Positions 27,648-36,760 of a stretch of 64,000 nucleotides of DNA are shown piece after piece. The stretch is from contig NZ_JACJOO010000052.1 of assembly GCF_014695575.1 (NCBI RefSeq), positions 62,001 through 126,000 of the forward strand. Reading direction: 5' to 3'. The notes beneath the pieces are model-generated. The model ran no database searches and was not told the DNA's origin. It saw only the letters and a program-made list of their open reading frames with translations. Position 1 is the first letter of the stretch; every line of letters starts with the position of its first letter. The position numbers and the translations under genes were made by a program. This DNA comes from Leptolyngbya sp. FACHB-8. Lineage in GTDB: Bacteria > Cyanobacteriota > Cyanobacteriia > Elainellales > Elainellaceae.

Positions 27648-27774
27648 TTAACCTGAGTTCGGGTTAAGGGCGTTTTCGAGTGCCGCGCGTTGCGCGGCAC
27701 TCGAAAACGCTCATTTTGGCGTGCGCTTTGCGCACGCCAAAATGAGCACTGCAGCTTATCCCGAACTGAGGTTA
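27648..27774. repeat. Family B element, copy 1 (double hairpin)
   Basis: The frame TTAACCTGAGTTCGGG at the left is matched by CTTATCCCGAACTGAGGTTA at the right. Inside are two abutting perfect hairpins: 27670-27710 (19-bp arms, loop GTT) and 27710-27746 (17-bp arms, loop TTT). Copy 2 is at 37599-37740. Confidence 0.88.
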
Positions 27775-27837
27775 TTTAACTGTTTTTGGTAGGAATTACG
27801 AATACGAGAAACCCTATTAAAAGTTCTATTGTTAAAT

Positions 27838-27942
27838 TACAGTGCTTTTCAAGCGCTTAAAATCTGGTTATTTTTGTGAGAGCCGCACTCCGCGCGGCTC
27901 TCACAAAAATAACCGTGGCTGATTCAAGCGCAAAGCGCTGTA
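27838..27942. repeat. Family A hairpin element, copy 2
   Basis: The left frame is TACAGTGCTTTTCAAGCGCT and the right frame is GATTCAAGCGCAAAGCGCTG followed by TA. The inner perfect 21-bp stem is at 27866-27886 and 27894-27914. Confidence 0.88.
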
Positions 27943-28323
27943 CCAACGGGCTTGCTATTTTTCTCCAAGTTCTTGATTTTGCGTGTGTCGCGTACACAAA
28001 ATCAAGAACTTGAGAAAATATAATTATTTTTTCTCCGCCAGAAAAAGCTGAGACTTGGGACTCAGAGACTGAGTTTACCTGTTAAGTGATATGAGGTGGG
28101 ATGCACCTTATAACACTTAACAGGTTGACTCTCTCCGTGCAGCTTGTGCTGCACATTCTTCTTCCAATGCAAACGAAGATACCTGCGCCTATTGAGTTAT
28201 GGAGCCAGAGTTCCATCTTTTTATACATCTACTATTCAGCCTGTTAAACCATAATAGGAGCTTGAGGCCCGAGGCATAAACCTCAGTTTTTTCCCTTGTT
28301 CTAAGGGTTATTGAAAACTCTTT

Positions 28324-30753
28324 ATGAGAAAGAATTGGCTACTCCAAATTGTTCAGCCATATCGTCGGTGGATTCCCTATTTTGTTCTTTCTGGAACACT
28401 GGCACTAACAGCTTTGGCAACAATCTACGTGGAAGAGTCTGCAAAAGATAAAGACCAAATTCGATTTCAATATTTAATGCAGCGGGCAGAGAATAGTATT
28501 GAAAGTCGTTTGGAAACTTATGTCGTAATGCTTCGGGGAGGAGCAGGTTTATTCTCTGCAAATGACAGCGTTAATCGTCAGCAATTTCAAAACTATGTTG
28601 ATCGGCTTCTATTAACTAAGCATTACTCAGGGGTTCAGGGAATTGGTTATACCCAACGCTATTCTTCAGCAGAGCGTGGCCAGATTACTGCATCCCTGCA
28701 AATTGAGGGGATGCAACCCTTTGCCCTTCGTCCCAATTTTGAACGCTCGGAGTACTTTCCGATTATCTACATTGAACCTCTTGATCGCCGTAATCAGGCA
28801 GCCCTTGGCTACGATATGTTTACCGAGCCAACACGGCGCATGGCTATGGAACAGGCACGCGATAGGGGGCTTGCAACAGCCTCCGGTAGGGTAACCCTGG
28901 TTCAGGAAATTGATGAACAGAAGCAGGCCGGTTTCCTAATTTATGTGCCGGTTTATCAGGGAGGAGCCATCCCTGACACTGTTGCTGAGCGGCGCTATGA
29001 GTTGAAAGGGTTCGTTTATAGCGCGTTTCGGGCCGATGACCTGATGAAAGGAATTTTTGGGTCAGAGCCTGATTCCTTAATTGATCTTCAGATTTACGAT
29101 GGCACTGAGCCCAACCCCGAGGCGTTGTTGCATCAATCTCAATCCCATCATCCCCCTGATAAATCCAACTATCGGCCTCGATTTGTTGCCACTAGTACGA
29201 TTGATATTGCCGGTCGCCCATGGACAATTACCTATAGCTCTCGTCCCACCTTTGATGCAACATCCAGCATTAGCTTGCTTCCCTACGTTGCTATCGGCGG
29301 TACCATCATTAGTCTAATTTTGTTTGGTGTGACGCAGGCTCAAATGGAAGCTCAAATGGAAGCTGAGCAGTCTGCTGCGGAGCTGCGAAAATCAGAGCAA
29401 AAGCTCAAAAATGCTCATGATGAGCTTGAAAATCGTGTTAACGAACGCACTGCTGAACTAGCTGAGTCCAATCGTGTTTTACAGGATGAAATCGTTGCTC
29501 GTCAGAAAGCTCAGGAAGCCTTACAGCAATCCCTTGCATTTGAAGCCCTACTAAAACGTATTACCGATCGCGTCCGTGACAGCCTGGATGAGCAGCATAT
29601 CTTGGCAGGAGTCGTCAAAGAGCTGGCCGATGGACTAAAGGTCGCTACCTGTAATACAGGTTTATACGACCTGAATGAAAATACCTCTACTATTTGTGCT
29701 GAGCACACAACCTCATTACCCTCCATCTTGCATCAGACGGTGCGAATGGCAGATTTTCCGGAAGGATACCAGCAGTTGCTATCAGGTCAGCCCCTACAGG
29801 TTTGTTTGATTAACTCGGGTGCCCAACGGGGTTCTGCTACAGTGCTGGCCTATCCTATTTTTGATGATCGGGGTGTTTTGGGGGATCTGTGGCTATTTCG
29901 TTCCTCAGATGACGGTTTCAATACGTTGGAGATTCGTTTGGTGGAGCAGGTGGCGACGCAGTGTGCGATCGCTCTCCGCCAGGCTCGGCTTTACGATGCA
30001 GCCCAGGCCCAGGTCAAAGCTTTAGAAAAGGTGAACTGGCTCAAGGATGACTTCTTGAGCACTGTTTCCCATGAGCTCCGCACCCCCGTTTCGAACATGA
30101 AGTTGTCGATTCGTATGTTAGACATTGCGTTAACCCAGGGGGAGCCGCTGAATGGGAATCGGCAGAAGGTGGAGCGGTATCTCCAAATTTTGCAAGGGGA
30201 GTGTCAGCGAGAAATTGACTTAATCAACGACTTGCTCGACTTACAACGCCTGGTCTCAGGGGAAAGGGTACTCAATTTGCAGACTGTACACCCCGAAGTT
30301 TGGCTAAACCAACTGATTAAACCGTTTCAAGCTCGCGCTCAGGTTCGGCAGCAAACCCTGAACCTGCATTTGCCTACACAAGACTTACCCCCATTGGTGG
30401 CTGATATTGCCAGTTTGGAGCGGGTCATCAGCGAGCTGCTCAATAATGCCTGTAAATACACGCCTCCTGGCGAGACAATGACGCTTCAGGTGCAATCCTA
30501 TACAGGGCAAATGCAGTTTTCTCTGAGCAATTCGGGGGTTGAAATTCCGGCCCATGAGTTGCCACGTATCTTTGATAAGTTCTACCGAATTCCGAACGCG
30601 GATCCCTGGAAGCAGGGGGGGACAGGTTTAGGCTTAGCACTGGTTCAACGGCTTGTCGAGCATATGGGTGGTCGTATTGATGCGAAGTCTGATTGGGGCG
30701 AAACAACATTCACGGTCATTATTCCCAACCAGGTCGTTTTGGATAGGGTGTAA
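28324..30753 (+). CDS. CHASE-domain sensor histidine kinase
   Basis: The protein has 809 residues. TM1 (about 20-38) precedes a periplasmic CHASE domain (about 45-270: GGAGLFSANDSVNRQQFQ, GIGYTQR, FVYSAFRADDLM). TM2 (about 320-338) follows, then a long coiled coil and a GAF-like domain (about 400-560). The HisKA box is STVSHELRTPVSN with H583. The HATPase has ELLNNACKYTP and GTGLGLAL. CHASE domains sense extracellular small molecules; the ligand is unknown. It lacks a receiver, so it needs a separate regulator, none of which lies nearby. The ATG at 28324 has a weak upstream site (GGGTTATTG). Confidence 0.9.
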   Translation: MRKNWLLQIVQPYRRWIPYFVLSGTLALTALATIYVEESAKDKDQIRFQYLMQRAENSIESRLETYVVMLRGGAGLFSANDSVNRQQFQNYVDRLLLTKHYSGVQGIGYTQRYSSAERGQITASLQIEGMQPFALRPNFERSEYFPIIYIEPLDRRNQAALGYDMFTEPTRRMAMEQARDRGLATASGRVTLVQEIDEQKQAGFLIYVPVYQGGAIPDTVAERRYELKGFVYSAFRADDLMKGIFGSEPDSLIDLQIYDGTEPNPEALLHQSQSHHPPDKSNYRPRFVATSTIDIAGRPWTITYSSRPTFDATSSISLLPYVAIGGTIISLILFGVTQAQMEAQMEAEQSAAELRKSEQKLKNAHDELENRVNERTAELAESNRVLQDEIVARQKAQEALQQSLAFEALLKRITDRVRDSLDEQHILAGVVKELADGLKVATCNTGLYDLNENTSTICAEHTTSLPSILHQTVRMADFPEGYQQLLSGQPLQVCLINSGAQRGSATVLAYPIFDDRGVLGDLWLFRSSDDGFNTLEIRLVEQVATQCAIALRQARLYDAAQAQVKALEKVNWLKDDFLSTVSHELRTPVSNMKLSIRMLDIALTQGEPLNGNRQKVERYLQILQGECQREIDLINDLLDLQRLVSGERVLNLQTVHPEVWLNQLIKPFQARAQVRQQTLNLHLPTQDLPPLVADIASLERVISELLNNACKYTPPGETMTLQVQSYTGQMQFSLSNSGVEIPAHELPRIFDKFYRIPNADPWKQGGTGLGLALVQRLVEHMGGRIDAKSDWGETTFTVIIPNQVVLDRV

Positions 30754-30905
30754 AAGTAGGGCCTTTTCCATAAGTTGTTTTTCCGTGCACGACGCGCAAA
30801 AAACAACCTTTCAGCGAGCTTTAAAGCGCACCCCAGACGTTTAAATGGAGTGTGGAGTAAGGTATGCCCTTTACTCCACACCCCATTCATCCATAGCACG
30901 CATGA
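30754..30905. repeat. Decayed hairpin between convergent genes
   Basis: AAGTTGTTTTTCCGTGCACG is followed by an imperfect complement (GCGCAAAAAACAACCT) at about 30772-30812. It resembles a degraded member of the hairpin families. A GGTGTGGAGTAAGG / CCTTTACTCCACACC stem (about 30848-30886) adds a second structure before glnP ends. Confidence 0.55.
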
Positions 30906-31628
30906 TTACTCGGCTTGCGCTCTGAGGGGAGGACTCACGGCTTTGCGGCGTGCCCGTTCTACGGGATCCATTCGCTTTTCTAAAAATGTGAAGAATTGGG
31001 AGGACAGAGATGTTAGCAATAGATAGATCAAGGCGACGGCTGTGTAAACTTCGAACGCCTGATAGGTTTGGGCCACAATCAACTGTCCCCGACGAAACGT
31101 TTCTTCTAGACCGATAACCGCAACCAGGCTGGTGTCTTTAAGTAGCGTAATGAACTCATTACCGATGGGTGGGATCATGCGCCGAAATGCCTGGGGAAAA
31201 ATGACATAGCGCATCGTTTGGTTTGCTCCCAAACCCAGGGATTCTGAAGCTTCCCGTTGACCGATCTCAATGGATTGAATTCCGGCACGAATGATTTCTG
31301 CCAGGTAAGCGGCACTGTTCAGGGTTAATGCCAGAATTGCCGCAGTCCACTGATTCATCGTGAACTTAATCCCCAGGGAATTTGACAGGGCTGGGAAGCC
31401 AAAGTAAATCCAGAAAATCTGGACGAGGAGTGGGGTTCCTCGAAAGAAATCGACGTAGGCACGAGTAATCCAGCGTATGGCTGGAATGGGAGAGAGGCGG
31501 GCAATGCCGATGAACGTTCCCAGGGTCATGCCCAGAACGATCGCTACTGCGGTTAAAACCAGGGTGACTCCAGCCCCCAATAACAGGTTTGGCAGTGCCC
31601 TAACAATGGTCTGAAAAAAGTCTTGCAC
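30906..31628 (-). CDS. glnP: Polar amino-acid ABC transporter, permease
   Basis: The 240-residue membrane protein has five or so hydrophobic helices. The HisM/GlnP-type EAA loop is AAYLAEIIRAGIQSIEIGQREASESLGLGANQTMRYVI, in which EAxxLG contacts the ATPase. It imports glutamine or other polar amino acids with the binding protein and ATPase encoded beside it. A TTG at 31655 would add nine residues. I prefer the GTG at 31628 because GAGGT lies five bases before it and the hydrophobic region begins soon after. It is transcribed in the same direction as glnH, 486 bp downstream of it. Confidence 0.9.
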   Translation of the reverse strand: MQDFFQTIVRALPNLLLGAGVTLVLTAVAIVLGMTLGTFIGIARLSPIPAIRWITRAYVDFFRGTPLLVQIFWIYFGFPALSNSLGIKFTMNQWTAAILALTLNSAAYLAEIIRAGIQSIEIGQREASESLGLGANQTMRYVIFPQAFRRMIPPIGNEFITLLKDTSLVAVIGLEETFRRGQLIVAQTYQAFEVYTAVALIYLLLTSLSSQFFTFLEKRMDPVERARRKAVSPPLRAQAE

Positions 31629-31655
31629 AGTTACCTCACAGGTTGGCTCAGCCAA

Positions 31656-32113
31656 TGCAAAGGTGATAATGAGCAGAGGTGCGATCGCCAGGACACAAAC
31701 TGTGGGCCTAGGACAGCATTTGGCTCAATGGACGAGGGCTGATTGCATTTTGATAAACATGAAGTGGTGGATGATACCTGACACGCCTATCAAAATTGCT
31801 CTCAATATAGCGCTGTGTGAATGCTGTTTCAAAGCTGTTGTTAGTTTGTTTCAAACAAGTTTCTAATACCAATTCAATAAGCAATACCTTCGCCATTTTT
31901 CTCAAGCCTCTGATTGTACAGGCGCGACACGCTCGCAAAATCAAGGTCTTCAGCAAAATGATGAGCATGTTGAACAAGATATAACAGGCAATGAAGCAAG
32001 ACGGTGTGAGGCACTTTAGTCCCTCACACCGCTCTGTGCTCACTGTGGCTATAAACTAGGCAAAACTGGGTTAATGGCCGCTAACGTTGCACTTGAATGA
32101 ACCAGCACACGTA
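31656..32113. other. 458-bp gap between glnH and glnP
   Basis: It contains a CGGTGTGAGG/CCTCACACCG hairpin (32002-32031) just after glnH and repeat fragments such as AATACCAATTCAATAAGCAA near 31866. No gene is supported. The gap is unusually long for two genes of one transporter and looks like repeat invasion. Confidence 0.55.
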
Positions 32114-32962
32114 TTACCCTTGCAACGCCGGGGCGGTTTCTGGTAGTTCAGGCGGTTCAGTCCCAAACCATTTCTTGTAGATTTCGGCGTACTTGCCATT
32201 GGTCAGAACGGTATTCAAGCCCTGATTGATCCGTTCCAGGTTAGGGGAGTTTTTAGGCATAGGAATGCCGTAATACTCCTCTGTCAGCAGTTGGCCTACG
32301 ACCTTCAATGAGTTCAGATTACCGCTCTTAATGGCATAGAGCGTTACAGGAGCATCGTTAATGACTGCATCCACATTCCCGTTAGCGAGTTCTTGCAACG
32401 CGAGAGGAGCCGAATCAAAGGTGCGCACCTGAGAACCCGGAATTTGGTTAGCTGTGTTAGCTCCCGTCGTGCCAATCTGAACGGCAATGCGCTTTCCTTC
32501 CAGGCTTTCAAGAGAGGTAACATCGTTATTGTTGGCTTGAACGGCGATCGCCAATCCAGCTTTAAAGTAAGGCCGTGAAAAATCGACCGTTTTTGCCCGT
32601 TCGGGTGTAATGGTCATGCTGCTAATGGCGGCATCCACTGTTCCCCCCTGCAGAGCAGGAATAATGCCATCAAAAGGCAGGCTTGAAAACTCGACGGTAA
32701 ATCCGGCTGCTTCTCCAATGGCTCTCATCAAATCGATGTCAAAGCCTTCTAGAGTGCCATCTGATGCTTGCGCTTCAAACGGTGCGAAGGCAGGCTCGGT
32801 CGCCACTTTCAAGACAGCAGCGTCGCCACCGGAGGAGGATGCGCCGCCCTCGGCTGCCTCCTGGTTGTTATTGCATGCAGCCATCGTAACAACCAGGGCA
32901 AAGCTCAATAGCCCAGGAATGAGGCGGCGTAACAACGTCGATCGTTTTAAGAGATTTAGCAT
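32114..32962 (-). CDS. glnH: Polar amino-acid ABC transporter, substrate-binding lipoprotein
   Basis: The 282-residue protein begins MLNLLKRSTLLRRLIPGL and has a lipobox ending TMAAC. A Gly/Ala/Ser linker follows, then an SBP_bac_3 domain: LKVATEPAFAPFEAQASDGTLEGFDIDLMRAIGEA, DAAISSMTITPERAKTVDFS (the amino-acid-binding signature), and VDAVINDAPVTLYAI. It captures polar amino acids in the periplasm. An upstream ATG at 33073 would add 37 residues lacking signal-peptide character; I chose 32962. It is divergent from glnQ, so promoters for both lie in 32963-33249. Confidence 0.9.
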   Translation of the reverse strand: MLNLLKRSTLLRRLIPGLLSFALVVTMAACNNNQEAAEGGASSSGGDAAVLKVATEPAFAPFEAQASDGTLEGFDIDLMRAIGEAAGFTVEFSSLPFDGIIPALQGGTVDAAISSMTITPERAKTVDFSRPYFKAGLAIAVQANNNDVTSLESLEGKRIAVQIGTTGANTANQIPGSQVRTFDSAPLALQELANGNVDAVINDAPVTLYAIKSGNLNSLKVVGQLLTEEYYGIPMPKNSPNLERINQGLNTVLTNGKYAEIYKKWFGTEPPELPETAPALQG

Positions 32963-33249
32963 AAATACTGGGTTGCGAATTTCCTCTGAACGGATTATAA
33001 AAGGGGAAGATTTGGTACGGTGACGTGCTATCAAAACCATAGCTAAAAAGAGCTTGAGGCTACGTCTGACCAAAGGCCCATCATTTTAGCGAGTTTTCTA
33101 TTCAAGATTCGTAACAACCCAGCCATTCTAAGGATCTTTTTAGAATCGATTGCCCCTGACTATAGGCCAGCGCAAAATAGCATTACAGGCTCATTGATTT
33201 ATAGGGCAGAGGGTGTATATTGCGATCAACCTGTCTGTCCATAACCGTT

Positions 33250-34011
33250 ATGATGGATGCCTCGCCTGCGATTAACTTTGACAACCTAGAAAAAAGCTTT
33301 GGTCATCTGCGGGTTCTGAAAGGGGTCAGTGGGCAGATTCAACAAGGCGAAGTAGTCGCTATTATTGGCTCCTCAGGCTGCGGCAAAAGTACGCTGCTAC
33401 GCTGCTTTAACCGGCTGGAGCGCATTAATGGCGGTAGCCTGATAGTGAATGGCATTGACCTGTCTAATTCGCGGATGGGGCCCAGTGAGTTGCGGGAGCT
33501 ACGGGCAAAGGTTGGGATGGTATTTCAACAGTTCAACTTGTTTCCTCATCTGTCTGTTTTAGAAAACCTCACCCTGGCCCCCCAAAAGGTTTTAGGCGAA
33601 AGCAAAGTAGAAAGTGTTCGCTTAGCGCGGTTCTATCTCGATAAGGTGGGCTTGGCGGAAAAAGCAGATTCATATCCCGATCAGCTTTCTGGTGGGCAAA
33701 AGCAACGGGTGGCGATCGCCCGTTCCCTCTGTATGAAACCCCGCATCATGCTATTCGATGAGCCGACCAGTGCCCTTGATCCTGAGTTGGTGGGTGAGGT
33801 GCTGATGGTGATGAAGCAGCTAGCCGATGAAGGCATGACGATGGTGGTCGTCACCCACGAAATGCAATTTGCCCAGGAGGTTGCTCGTCGGGTGTTCTTC
33901 CTTAATGAAGGCCAGGTCGAAGAAGAAGGCCCTCCCCGTGAAGTGTTGAAGAACCCGAAGAGCGATCGCCTTCGGGCCTTTCTCAGTCGCATGAGCTTTG
34001 CCCAGGTTTAA
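33250..34011 (+). CDS. glnQ: Polar amino-acid ABC transporter, ATP-binding protein
   Basis: The 254-residue ATPase has Walker [11 protein letters not shown]-loop [17 protein letters not shown] (typical of the GlnQ/HisP group), signature [15 protein letters not shown], Walker [14 protein letters not shown] and H-loop VVTHEM. It powers import with GlnP/GlnH encoded on the other strand. The TTG at 33220 is a possible but unlikely start; ATG 33250 (or 33253) is preferred. Confidence 0.92.
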   Translation: MMDASPAINFDNLEKSFGHLRVLKGVSGQIQQGEVVAIIGSSGCGKSTLLRCFNRLERINGGSLIVNGIDLSNSRMGPSELRELRAKVGMVFQQFNLFPHLSVLENLTLAPQKVLGESKVESVRLARFYLDKVGLAEKADSYPDQLSGGQKQRVAIARSLCMKPRIMLFDEPTSALDPELVGEVLMVMKQLADEGMTMVVVTHEMQFAQEVARRVFFLNEGQVEEEGPPREVLKNPKSDRLRAFLSRMSFAQV

Positions 34012-34047
34012 AGCTTTGGGGCGGCAGAAACGACTGCTCTAAAACGG

Positions 34048-34854
34048 TCATTGGCCGGACTCTAGTTGTTGAAAAATATCAGCACTGCGAGGAATGGCAT
34101 CGGGATCAAAGCCGATGGATTCGACGTTGAGTTCTGCCATCTTCTGATCTGTGCTGACCATAATGGTTCGTAGATCGATGAGTTGTCCCTGGTCGTTCTT
34201 TTGAGTGGCGAGAGCGGTGAGGATTTGATTTTCTAAATCCAGGTAGCTCATATAAAGACGCGCATTATTTGTGACGTTATTTTCCTGTTGGAAAATGATG
34301 GGAAACGCGCCCACAAAAATTGTGATTGACGAGCTAATGACAAAAATATTAATGACGTAATTATTCGCTTTATCCCAACCAACCTTGCTGATGTAGAAGA
34401 GACTGACAGCCGTAACAATTCCGGTGGCAGAAGCGAGGGCGATCGCTGCAAACAATCGGGTATAGAAAAAGATGCTAATACGAGCATAAGCCCTGGCCCG
34501 ACGTTCAATTTGTGCCAGTTGCACTTGAATGCGATCGCGCTCAGCCGGGGTGCTGTTCTTAAAAGAATTTAAGTAAAGGTTTAAGTTCGCTTTGTCGTTG
34601 GTCGTGGATGAGGGCTTGTCATTGTCTGTGCTTGATGCAGAATTGGGGGTGAAAGACGATGCATCTGCATACTTCAAGCCCTGAGTCCAACGCTGGGCCA
34701 CCCGTTCCGCCTGTACGTTGAGCACATTACCTGCAATAAGTGCCGCGAGTAACATCCCAGCGGAGAGTAGTCCGTGTTTTACAGGGGCTTGTTGTAAAAG
34801 GGATGGAATATTCCACGTCCACTTCTTGGCTGAGGAGTTATCGGAATCAATCAT
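34048..34854 (-). CDS. Membrane protein of unknown function (three hydrophobic helices)
   Basis: The 268-residue protein has a hydrophobic helix at about 28-48 (HGLLSAGMLLAALIAGNVL). A Ser/Asn/Lys-rich low-complexity stretch (about 65-95) follows, then a helical segment and two close helices (about 128-155 and 170-190). The C-terminal ~70 residues are soluble. The paired helices recall SLATT-type 2TM proteins, but I cannot confirm this. Its start lies 28 bp after the DnaJ-TPR-WD40 gene on the same strand, so the two probably form an operon. Confidence 0.72.
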   Translation of the reverse strand: MIDSDNSSAKKWTWNIPSLLQQAPVKHGLLSAGMLLAALIAGNVLNVQAERVAQRWTQGLKYADASSFTPNSASSTDNDKPSSTTNDKANLNLYLNSFKNSTPAERDRIQVQLAQIERRARAYARISIFFYTRLFAAIALASATGIVTAVSLFYISKVGWDKANNYVINIFVISSSITIFVGAFPIIFQQENNVTNNARLYMSYLDLENQILTALATQKNDQGQLIDLRTIMVSTDQKMAELNVESIGFDPDAIPRSADIFQQLESGQ

Positions 34855-34882
34855 TGCGATAAGGGGTTGAGTAACAGAGACG

Positions 34883-36427
34883 TCAGGAATTAATGGGTTG
34901 CCAGAATTTTAATGTGCTATCGAGGCTGCCACTGATTAGCGTGTAGCCATCAGATGCCCAGGCGATCGCCGTTACCACTTTCTCATGCTCTTTCAAGCGA
35001 GTACGCAGCCGCTTTCCAGGCACATCCCACAACAGAATTTCAGGATTGGGGCCGATGCTGGCAATAGTGCGACCACTAGGGCTGAACTGGAGATGATGGA
35101 CGGGGCCATTGCTCTCAAAGGTTTGAGTCAGATGACCATCGGCAACCTTCCATAGGTGAACCAGCCCATCGGTATTGCCTGTAGCCAGGGTGCGCCCATC
35201 AGGGCTGAGGGCGATCGCCCGAATGGTCGCCTCCTGTTGGCCAAAGCTCCGTAGCAGTTCTCCCGTTTTGCCATGATGGACCATGACGGTGGCGTCTTCC
35301 CCAGCGGAATAAAGCAGGGCGCTATCCGAACTGAGTTGCATGGCCCAGATACAAGCCCGATGATCGCGTAGGGTCTGGCGACGTTCGCCCTGGCTCAAGT
35401 TCCAAAGCTGTAGAGTGCCGTCCTGGCTGGCGCTGATGAGGGTGTGGCGATCGCGGGTGAAGGCGACGGCTGTAACCCAGCCCCCGTGGCCGACCAGCGT
35501 ACGAATGAGATTTCCCGTTTTCGGGTGCCAGAGCTTTACCATGCAGTCTTCGCCACCGCTGGCTAGCAGTTGCCCATCGGAGCTGTATGCCAGGGCCAAA
35601 GGAGTGCCGGAGTGTCCCGCAAAGGTACCAAATACATTCTTCTGCTTAAGATTCCAGAGCCAAATCAGTTGGTCTTGTCCACCGACCGCCAGCACTCGAC
35701 CATCGGGGCTGGGGACGATACAGGTTAGACCTGCTGCAGTTTCCGTCAGGGTTTGAATGCAGTCCCACCGTTCGAGATTCTGAGGCGGTGCTGTGTTTGT
35801 CGCCGCAGGCTGTGGCGTTGTCGGTGTGACAAAGGGATCGGAAGACGGAGCAGGGCGTTTAGGCTGGGATGCCTGCATCATATCCAGTTCTTTGGCCCGT
35901 CGCAGATCCGACTCGGCTCCTAACTCCAGGCCCATCACGGAATAGACAAATCCCCGGTGGCGATAGGCTTCGGCATAATCTGGGTTGAGCCGAATTGCCA
36001 TACTGAAGTACTCGATCGCCTCTGGATAATTGCCCACGTTGGCACACTCGGCCCCTCGCTGGTAGGCTGCTTCAGCCCCGCCGCCTCGACTGGCCACATG
36101 AGGTTTTGCCGGTGGCCGACTGGCAGCATACGACGACGAGGAAGAACGCGTGGAGGCGGCCTGAGAGGTATGTTCAGCGTTGCCATCTCCATGAGAATTA
36201 CCCTTGCCATTGCCACTCGTATCGCCAGGATGGTGTTCTCTTAAATAGTCGTAGGCAACGTTGATAGCCTTAATCTTTTCCTCAGCCTGTTGCTTGCGTT
36301 GGGCATCACCCGCAAAGCGATCGGGGTGCCAGATTTTCGCCAGCTCTCGATAGGCGGTCTTAATCTCGGTCAGGGAGGCCCCAGGCTGCAAGCCCAGAGT
36401 TTCGTAATAACGGCGGAGGTCACTCAT
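34883..36427 (-). CDS. J-domain / TPR / WD40-repeat fusion protein
   Basis: The protein has 514 residues. The J domain (1-65) keeps the HPD motif in WHPDRF, so it should stimulate an Hsp70. A Ser/Gly-rich linker is followed by TPR-like helices (about 120-180: AAYQRGAECANVGNYPEAIEYF). Seven WD40 units (about 220-514, each ending LWN, LWH, LWK, LWD or a variant) can form a complete propeller. The fourth unit is degenerate (VMVHH). The architecture suggests an Hsp70 co-chaperone or scaffold with a binding platform. A TTG start at 36445 would add six residues. It probably shares a transcript with the downstream membrane protein. Confidence 0.9.
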   Translation of the reverse strand: MSDLRRYYETLGLQPGASLTEIKTAYRELAKIWHPDRFAGDAQRKQQAEEKIKAINVAYDYLREHHPGDTSGNGKGNSHGDGNAEHTSQAASTRSSSSSYAASRPPAKPHVASRGGGAEAAYQRGAECANVGNYPEAIEYFSMAIRLNPDYAEAYRHRGFVYSVMGLELGAESDLRRAKELDMMQASQPKRPAPSSDPFVTPTTPQPAATNTAPPQNLERWDCIQTLTETAAGLTCIVPSPDGRVLAVGGQDQLIWLWNLKQKNVFGTFAGHSGTPLALAYSSDGQLLASGGEDCMVKLWHPKTGNLIRTLVGHGGWVTAVAFTRDRHTLISASQDGTLQLWNLSQGERRQTLRDHRACIWAMQLSSDSALLYSAGEDATVMVHHGKTGELLRSFGQQEATIRAIALSPDGRTLATGNTDGLVHLWKVADGHLTQTFESNGPVHHLQFSPSGRTIASIGPNPEILLWDVPGKRLRTRLKEHEKVVTAIAWASDGYTLISGSLDSTLKFWQPINS

Positions 36428-36760
36428 GGCCGCTGGGTCGTTCAACTCCTAGTGTGAGCGGTGCGATCGCAGGTACAAATAAGCTAGCGACCCGATAGGG
36501 GTCATGATCTCAGATTCACCCTCTGAGGGTAGTATTCCCCATGCTAACCAATAGATATGCAGGTGATATGTCAATTTGATGAATTGGGTTGAGCTACTTA
36601 AAAATTGCAAAAGAGGTTGCGTTTTGCGCGTACCCAACTTCTTTCGGAATCTTTGAGCATGCAATTGTATGAAGTATTAGATTGCCTATTCCTCCTGGGC
36701 ATACTTATAGCCGCGTTCATCGGAACTTAGAAATTAACTACTCGCTACTCTTAATTAAGT
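36428..36760. other. 333-bp divergent intergenic region
   Basis: It is AT-rich and holds the promoters of the J-WD40 gene and the NYN gene. An imperfect stem near 36600-36645 (AAAAATTGCAAAAGAGGTTG...) resembles a decayed hairpin element. No gene is supported. Confidence 0.5.

Larger units (their letters stand above)
27420..28323. other. 904-bp palindrome-rich intergenic island
   Basis: It carries a hairpin (27424-27461), a terminator-like hairpin (27528-27579), element B copy 1 (27648-27774), element A copy 2 (27838-27942), a near-perfect hairpin (27960-28018) and a hairpin ending in CTTAACAGG (28078-28125). No gene is supported. At least six self-complementary structures lie within about 700 bases. 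Confidence 0.75.

Noticed and set aside
27420-28125. CRISPR array
   Set aside because: The repeats are single palindromes of different sequence without regular spacers or repeated units; no cas gene is present in the window.
33220-34011. TTG start for glnQ at 33220, and similar upstream non-ATG starts for argB, the J-WD40 gene and the lipoprotein gene at 40322
   Set aside because: In each case an ATG a short way downstream fits the family N-terminus or signal peptide better.
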